NCBI GenBank assembly: GCA_028386065.3
Contig: JAKUCV010003577.1
Span: 23,467 to 87,466 of the forward strand
Reading direction: 5' to 3'
DNA length: 64,000 bases
Origin: Turnera subulata
Lineage: Eukaryota; Streptophyta; Magnoliopsida; Malpighiales; Passifloraceae
Positions 57,503-64,000 of this stretch are shown piece after piece. Both the position numbers and the translations under genes were made by a program. The notes below the pieces were generated by a model. It worked only from the letters and a program-made list of their open reading frames with translations. It searched no databases and was not told the origin of the DNA. The stretch's first letter is position 1. Every line of letters begins with the position of its first letter.

Positions 57503-59544
57503 CACTTTTTATTATTTTGGAAAATAGAACAACAAAATGGGCCGAAACCAACTAGTTAAGCGGGAGGGCCCAAAAACTATGTAAATCAAGGTTGAGAGAT
57601 GGCTTCTATACTTATGGGATGGGCTATCTAGCAACTAGCTCATAAAAGTGGACTTTTATGAAGTTCAACGGAAATAACCTCTCAAGCATCTGCTTTTTCC
57701 TTGCTTAATTTGGAGGTACTACTAATTAATAACCTGATGCATTACTTGCCCTGGGGAATCTTCATGGAGGAAGGTGGGAGACATATGTTCCCAGCTTAAA
57801 TATGAACATTTGTTCTAAGTTAGAATGGTTAAACTGCCAACTAACAGTTGAATGCGAAAATGGAGACTTTTTTTTTTTCCCTCTTCTCCACAATTTTTTT
57901 TGTTTTTTTCTTTAAAAATAAAATAACCAAAAAAATCGTATCAAATGCCCCAAGCGATCAGCATTTTGTTTTCATTTTTTTCTTTTCTATAATGATTTTA
58001 CCAATTTCTTCTTCTTTTTTTTTCCATTTCCTTTCATATAAATATTTTTTCTTTTCTTCTTATTTTTTTTAAATAAAATGAGTTAAAGTAGGGAATAGTA
58101 AAATCCAAGGGGTCAAATACCAGTTTTTGTTTGATGAAAAGATTTTGGGGGTAAAATGTATTGAATCCGTATATATATTATTTCTTTGATTCTCAAATTT
58201 TCGATACGGTTTTTAAACCCTAATTTATTTTTATTTATTTTTTTTGGTTTTCGAAACTTCACTTCAACTAATCCGGATTCGACCCGGGTCGCACACCTGG
58301 ATATGGTGGGTGAGTCTCCCAATGGTAACAGGAAAAAAAAACACTATTAATAATCACATTAAGAATCTTACTATAAATTTGTGATATTTTGATGGTGCAA
58401 CAACAGCTGGTTCCACACTCAAGCGGAGCAAATTTGTGTGATCCAAAAAATAAATTACAGCAAGATCCTTGTCGTGCACAACATTTATTTATTTTGATAT
58501 GAACTTCGTTGGCCAAGTTACGTTACCCTGAATAGTAGCTAACTACCAGCTGGTTAAACCTGTCACAATGACAACCACTCCTACGTTTTCTTTTGTTTTC
58601 TATTCTTCAGAAGACAATCGTATTCTAATTAAATCTAAAATTAGTATAATTTAAATTAAGGTAAGTAATTAATACTCGTGGGCTTTCGTTTCTTTGGCCA
58701 GCCTCTGGTGAAACTTCAAGGCCCTCCCCACCCCAAATCCCCCCATCTTAATAACATGTCAAAAAGATATGTGGAGGATAATTAACCATATCTGCATGCC
58801 TAATATTCATCAATTGACCTTAAGTGCAATGTTGGCTTCTTTATCATGATGTAGACAGAAAGCTGTACAGAAAATAAAACATCCCATCAAGCAAATTCTA
58901 TCGTCAAGAAGGAACAAAGAAAAAAAAAAAAACCTTGACAACACAACATTAGCAAAACTTGCAGCCCCACCTCTGGTTTCATAGATGATTACATTACAAG
59001 ACCTCATGAAGAATGTGCTCGAAGTTACTATCAACAAGGTAATCGAGTTTATCAGGTGTAGAAAATGACCTAAATTCATTGCCTTAACCACTAAATAGTA
59101 AAAATTGGTTGTCGAAAATGATTATAGCAGAATTTAAAATATATACAAAGCATACCAGTGATGAAATAGAATATAACAAACTACTTATTCTCATATAATC
59201 TTCTTGTAGAACTTTCTCATAGTTTATACTACCAAAGGCATGTTAAAAGCATTTGGAAGAATATAGCCAAATATTCCATCCAATAAACCAGCAATATTGA
59301 TCGATCATTCTATGGCATTAGGAATGTTGGACCTTTTTGAAAGGTGATTCCCATCAAAGTATATATCACTACCCCCTTATAGTAATATCTCCTATTGTAC
59401 CACCATTGCTCTTGGGGACGATTTTCCCTTTTCTCCTCCAATTGCTGTTACTTTCAACACTCCGATATCGCATCCCAACGTAGATTCCTGACACCGGAAT
59501 GGTGCTGGTTGTTCCCACGTAAGAGGAATGGGATCACTTGAAGG
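57503..59544. other. Intergenic, T-rich low complexity and SINE relic
   Basis: 57,860-58,080 is a T-rich, low-complexity block. 58,267-58,325 holds a relic related to the SINE at 22,956 (GGTGGGTGAGTCTCCCAATG) next to a GATTCGACCC box. The remainder to 59,544 shows no gene. Confidence 0.5.
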
Positions 59545-59549
59545 ACAAG

Positions 59550-62326
59550 TGTAACAGCCCGGGTAAAAATTTTGGATTTTTACCGGACTGTAAAAGTCTA
59601 TTTACCGTGATTTACTGTTGAATTAATCTTGGGTAATTAATTCAAGGTAAATCGGGAGTCGTTTTTCGAAACCGAGGGTTTTCCCGCGCTCGTAATTTTC
59701 CCGTGAATTTTTCGGAACCAAGTTGGTATTTTTCGGGTTTCGGAATTTCTCGGAAAATCACACCGGAAAATAACTAAGGAGGTATCAGTTATTTTCTGGT
59801 CCGGTTCGGATTCGCCCGTAATGCAGACGGATTTGTATTATTTGATTATCACATGCCAAATAGTCATTTTTCAGTTATAAAGAGGAAGAGGGCAGCCGGA
59901 GGTAGAGCAGGAGAAGAGAAGAAAAAAAAAAGAGAAGAGAGAAAAGGAGAGAAAAAGAAAAAGAGAGAAAAAAAAAGGAAAGGAAAAAAAAAAGAAAAAG
60001 AGAGAAAAAGGAAAAAAAATAAAAGAAAAAAATAGGAAAAAAAAGAGGAAAATAGAAAACACAGAGTGAGGAAAAAAAATAAATAAAAAAAAATTCGGAA
60101 AAATAGAGAAAGAAAAGAAAAGAAAAGAAAAGAAAAGAAAATAGAAAATACAAAAAAATAGAAAAAAAGGGGAACAGTTCGTCACCTTCCGCCCGGTTAC
60201 TGTGCACGGGAGAGCGGCCGGCGACATCTCGAGCCTCACCGCCACCACCAGCAGGAAGCCCGAGCTGGCGCGACCTCGACGCCGCCTTCCCCGTCGCTTC
60301 CCGCCGCCGGACGCAGCCGCTAGAGGCGTTGACCCGCCGAAAACCCGCCGGATCTGCTTCTGTCGCCGCCTTCAATTCCGCCGCCCGTCGCCTTCTTTTC
60401 CTTCGCGCCTCCTGCGTGTCGCAGCTCGCCTGCAGCCATCCTTGCCCCGCCTCGTCATCGCCGCCGCTTGCCGTGACCGAGGTGAGCTAGGGAGGGGACG
60501 ACCCGGAAGGGTCGGGCTGACCCGTTCCGTGGCCGGGTTGGATTTTTAAATTTGGGTCACGAACTTTGTTTTCAGTTTGGGTTGGGCTGAGTGGTGCTGG
60601 GCCTGACCTTGGGTTGGGTCTGGGCTGCACTATTCATGGCCCAGCCCGTTTATTTAAAAAAAAAAAAAACAAATTTCACATATATATATATATTAATCTA
60701 TATTCTGGAAATTAATTTTGGAAAAAAATTATACAGTTATTTTGAGAAAATTATTTCCAATTTAACTCTGGTATTTGTGTTGAAATATAAATATATTTAT
60801 TTGGGTAATAATTAAGTTTTGTTTTGGAAAACTATTTTTAATTGGAAAAATATATATGTGTATTATGAAAATAATTTCTGGAAATTAATATGTATATTAT
60901 TTTCGTCTGTGAAATTGTGATTGTGGTTTATGTAAATAAAAATGTATTTTGTAAATTTAAGTTAATTATATTTTAGTGTTGGAAAATATTATTATGTATT
61001 TAGAAAAAGATAAATACTATAAATATTTTCTAGAAATTATAAATAAATTATTATTTCTCTGGAAAAAATTATAATGATTATTATTTTGGAAGATTATAAT
61101 TATTTTATGAAAATATATATGGAAAAGAGTTTTAATTAAAGTATAGTACCGAAGTAGTATTCGGATATACGTTCGGATTAATATTTTCGATAATGGAAAT
61201 AATAACGGATAAGAACCGGGATGGGTAATTTCGTAGTTTGGGCATCATATTACCGATTATGTGCATTTATGTGTATGTATGATTTTGTGTATAGGTTTGG
61301 ATATCGGGCAGTTTCCCGAGGAGCCGGCGTCGGACCGGTCATAGTTTCCGGAGTTGAGTAATCGGCCAAGGTGAGGATGGATTTCCTTCGATATGTGCCT
61401 ATATTACTCGGTTATTGTGTTTGGTGTTGTTGCATTGTTGGATGCTGTGCTTATGTTGTGTTTCGGCTCGGGATGTCCATCCCGGTGCTTGTTTGGTATT
61501 TTTGGGATGTTTATCCCGTGTTGATTTTCTGTGTCCTTTGGAATAAATATAATGGAATAATTAATGAATTGTGATGAGGATGTCGATCCTCGGTACTTTG
61601 GTTAGGGATGTCGATCCCTGTGAGTTTGGTTTTTGATGACGGTTATATAATTGTCACGTGGTAAGTAGAGGTACGACCGGATGGTTTGTGACTGTTTTGT
61701 GGTGCCATGATCTGGGTTACTTGATAAGCATGTCTATGCTTGGGATGTCTATCCCGATTTGTTATTTTTGGGATGTCTATCCCTGGGTTCTTTTTGATCT
61801 GGCACCAGGAACAGGTTGATAACCTGGTACGACCCTAGCTTATCCGTGACGGGGCCCGGAGAAGATAAAATTGGATAATTGTGTTTTACTCGAGTCTTTT
61901 GGATTTGTTTTGGTGGTTTTTACCTGTTTTGGACCTTGAGTAACTTAGTGTCCATATTGATGGTCTTTCCATTGTCGTGAGCACTTCGGACTCACCCCTC
62001 ACCTGCGGGCTTTCATCCCGTAGGATGAGTTGTTCATTGTACAGGTTGATGCATTCCAGACAGGCTGCAGCGTTTCCCTTGGACGGGCTTGGATCCATAG
62101 TTGCATGTGTCGCATACAGTGTTAGTTATTTAAAGTCTTCCGCTGTGCATAGTTTTTCTATTATTGGGCCATTGGGCCGGTTTTATTATTATTGATGTTT
62201 ATCATTATGGGCTGTCGAGCCCGAGTTTTTGATGTTCACACTGTATGCTTGGTCTTATTTTGGTTGGGTCGTCACAGTTCCGGCACGTGTTTACTGTGTA
62301 CGGTAAATACGGGTCGGGGCGCTTCA
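59550..62326 (+). mobile_element. Solo LTR (2.8 kb) with TSD ACAAG
   Basis: Begins TGTAACAGCCCGGG and ends GGGTCGGGGCGCTTCA, flanked by the perfect 5-bp duplication ACAAG (59,545-59,549 and 62,327-62,331). No internal coding region, primer-binding site or second LTR, so it is a solo LTR. It includes a purine-only-like tract (59,880-60,170) and a GC-rich block (60,180-60,600). The same family is seen inverted at 1-376. Confidence 0.88.
59880..60172 (+). repeat. Purine-rich tract inside LTR
   Basis: About 290 bp made nearly only of A and G (GAAAA/GAGAA words). Reading frames on either strand here are low-complexity artefacts. The pattern could form triplex or other unusual DNA structure. Confidence 0.9.
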
Positions 62327-62331
62327 ACAAG

Positions 62332-64000
62332 AGTCTTGTGATGATCGTCCAGATGTTAGTCTCTTAATCAGTGACAGAGCTAGATATAATTTTTAGTGGG
62401 GGCTAATATAATATTTTGTGTGTATTAATATGGATTTATGTAAAAAAATAAAATTTATAAGGAGCAAAATATATATTATGATAGGACTTATATGAAAAAA
62501 ACTAATAGCCTAGGGAGCATATCAGTATATTACAATGGAACTTATATAGAAAAAATGGAAATCTAAAGTGGACCATGGCCCCTGGGGCACCGCCTCTCGT
62601 CTTAATAGTTAACCAACCTCATGACAGCCATACTCTCGCACATTATTTTTATTTTTAGTTGTCTAAAGTGTTGCTTGCTATAAAGTACTAAAAGAAAATT
62701 AATTATTTGCAATGGACGTTGGATTTTTTTGTTTAATATTTTTCGCAAGTGTTGATAAAAGAAAATAATAATAATATTTGTCGCAAGTCCAAGTTTTCGA
62801 TGATGTTTGCTTACGACGAGTAATTCATCGCAATAATAAAGGTCTTGTGACAAGAAAACTTTTAAAAATGTATCACCATTGGTAAATTGCAACTAATTTG
62901 AACATTTTCTAGTAGCAGTAACATTTATTTTGTTATACTTCTTATTTAAACAATGATTTGCAAGGGTTAAAAATAAAACAATCATAAGAAAATACCTCTT
63001 CATACTTGAATTATTATTATTTTTTGTTATACACGACGTTGTTGTAAACATTGTGGACATTTGCATAAATGTCAACCTAAATTTGTGATGTTTGAGAACG
63101 ATTTGTATTACCAATGTTGCCTATGATATATTGGTAGTGGTTGGTATGGATATTTTGGAGTTAAATATATTTTTAGTCTCCTTACTATATTGAGATGATG
63201 AGAATAGTCTCCTACATTAATTAAGATTAATTATATCTTTTTACACATCTTAAATGATTAATTTACTCCCTCCCCTGGTTTAATTTGTGATTAAGTGATG
63301 TGCCACTAGCACTTCTGTAGGCCCAAGTTAGATTTTCTAGGGACCAAATTAATCAAAGAAATATGAGAACATAATTAATCATAATTAGCATAGAGAAACT
63401 ATTATTATTATTTCAATGTAATAGGAGGACCAAATATATATTTAACCCCATATTTTTGTGTGATTATTTTTAAGTAAAACCATCAGCTATGTTGGGAATA
63501 AATTACATAAATTAAGATGCAGACTCACCAATGAGCTTGTAATTCATTGACATTCTTGTGTAAAAAAGAGGTAAGGTCTCGATTTCGTGCGAATTAAACA
63601 ATAACTTACTCAAACTCGAGTGAATTAAACAATAACTTACTCAAAATTGGGTTTATTAGGTTTTACGCTGCGGGTGTAACTTCCTAGTTCCCTCCTAAAA
63701 TGGGTATTCATCAGTAAAAGGCAAGCTATGCCAACACTAATTTTATTCATTCACAAGATTCATATACGAGACCTTGGTTAATGGGAACAAACTTCGAGCC
63801 ACAAGAGGAAGTAATTTGAGAACTAACATCAGTTACAACATAGACAAGGGATTGCCGAATGAAAGAAAAGGCTGAAAAGTGAAAAGTAATCCTTAACAAA
63901 ACCAAACAGTTTTTTCTCCAATTCATGTTCATTTATCAAATTATACCGCGCATAATCACTGTGTTACTAAAACTAGCAGATAGTATCTGAAAGTCAGTTC
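62332..64000. other. No recognisable gene
   Basis: Starts with a possible old hAT-like relic (CAGTGACAGAGCTAGA at 62,370 to GGGGCACCGCCTC at 62,595; poorly preserved). The rest is AT-rich with short microsatellite-like ATT runs. A short minus-strand frame at 63,747-63,932 is not recognised. Confidence 0.4.

Noticed and set aside
58267..58325. A tRNA gene
   Set aside because: It has a B-box-like sequence but no cloverleaf; it matches the body of the SINE at 22,956.
59853..60549. Lys/Glu-rich and Phe/Ser-rich reading frames, and a 115-aa Arg/Pro-rich frame
   Set aside because: All lie in the purine tract or GC-rich block of a solo LTR and are explained by base composition.
62370..62602. A complete hAT element
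   Set aside because: The two ends only loosely resemble hAT-type termini and no 8-bp TSD could be seen; kept as a weak note only.
1..64000. CRISPR arrays, rRNA genes, bacterial operons or viral integration
   Set aside because: No regular spacer arrays, no rRNA sequence, and all reverse transcriptases seen belong to plant LTR or LINE elements.

Overview
This window is nuclear DNA of a flowering plant. Genes have spliced exons with GT/AG introns, the resistance genes are non-TIR CNL type, plant-specific B3 and CYP82 genes are present, and Copia-type LTR retrotransposons, a Helitron, MULE-like MITEs, tRNA-derived SINEs and LINE remnants fill the space between genes. CNL subclass and CYP82 sequences suggest a eudicot, perhaps a woody rosid, but the species cannot be fixed from sequence alone. 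There is no sign of bacterial, plastid or mitochondrial DNA.

Layout. 1-9.1 kb is transposon debris: the end of a long LTR at the left edge, a LINE endonuclease fragment between two 441-bp direct repeats, a decayed Copia element with its 3' LTR, and a solo LTR with perfect target-site duplications (TSDs). 9.1-35.5 kb is a tandem cluster of three CNL (NB-ARC-LRR) genes, all on the minus strand. Only the middle one (23,317-26,769, 1150 aa) is intact. The first is broken by point lesions, an LTR-element insertion just before its MHD motif, and a Helitron at its 3' end. The third has lost its start at a Copia element and carries frameshifts. 35.5-41.1 kb is a very young Copia element on the minus strand. 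41.1-54.2 kb holds a 5'-truncated B3 gene and a tandem array of three CYP82-type P450 genes on the minus strand. One (42,576-44,989) is intact and two carry premature stops; one of these also has a solo LTR in its intron. 54.8-57.1 kb is a broken two-domain B3 (REM-like) gene, followed by a tRNA-Gln(CTG) gene at 57,431. 59.5-62.3 kb is a second long solo LTR, related to the left-edge LTR but in opposite orientation.

The most unusual item is the composite non-autonomous LTR element at 14,405-18,148. It has three LTRs and two internal regions (LTR-int-LTR-int-LTR) inside a single 5-bp TSD. Each internal region carries a reading frame that begins with a DEK C-terminal-like domain and continues into a long acidic tail, apparently a captured host gene fragment. 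Its LTR, primer-binding site and polypurine tract match those of the Copia element at 35.5-41.1 kb, so the latter family is a plausible mobilising partner. LTRs of this group carry paired copies of the palindrome AACATCGATGTT in the predicted transcribed leader: one pair in the composite element, three in the CYP82-intron solo LTR, four in the Copia element.

Only three items look like working genes: one CNL immune receptor, one CYP82 monooxygenase, and tRNA-Gln. Most of the rest records repeated tandem duplication followed by decay through element insertion.
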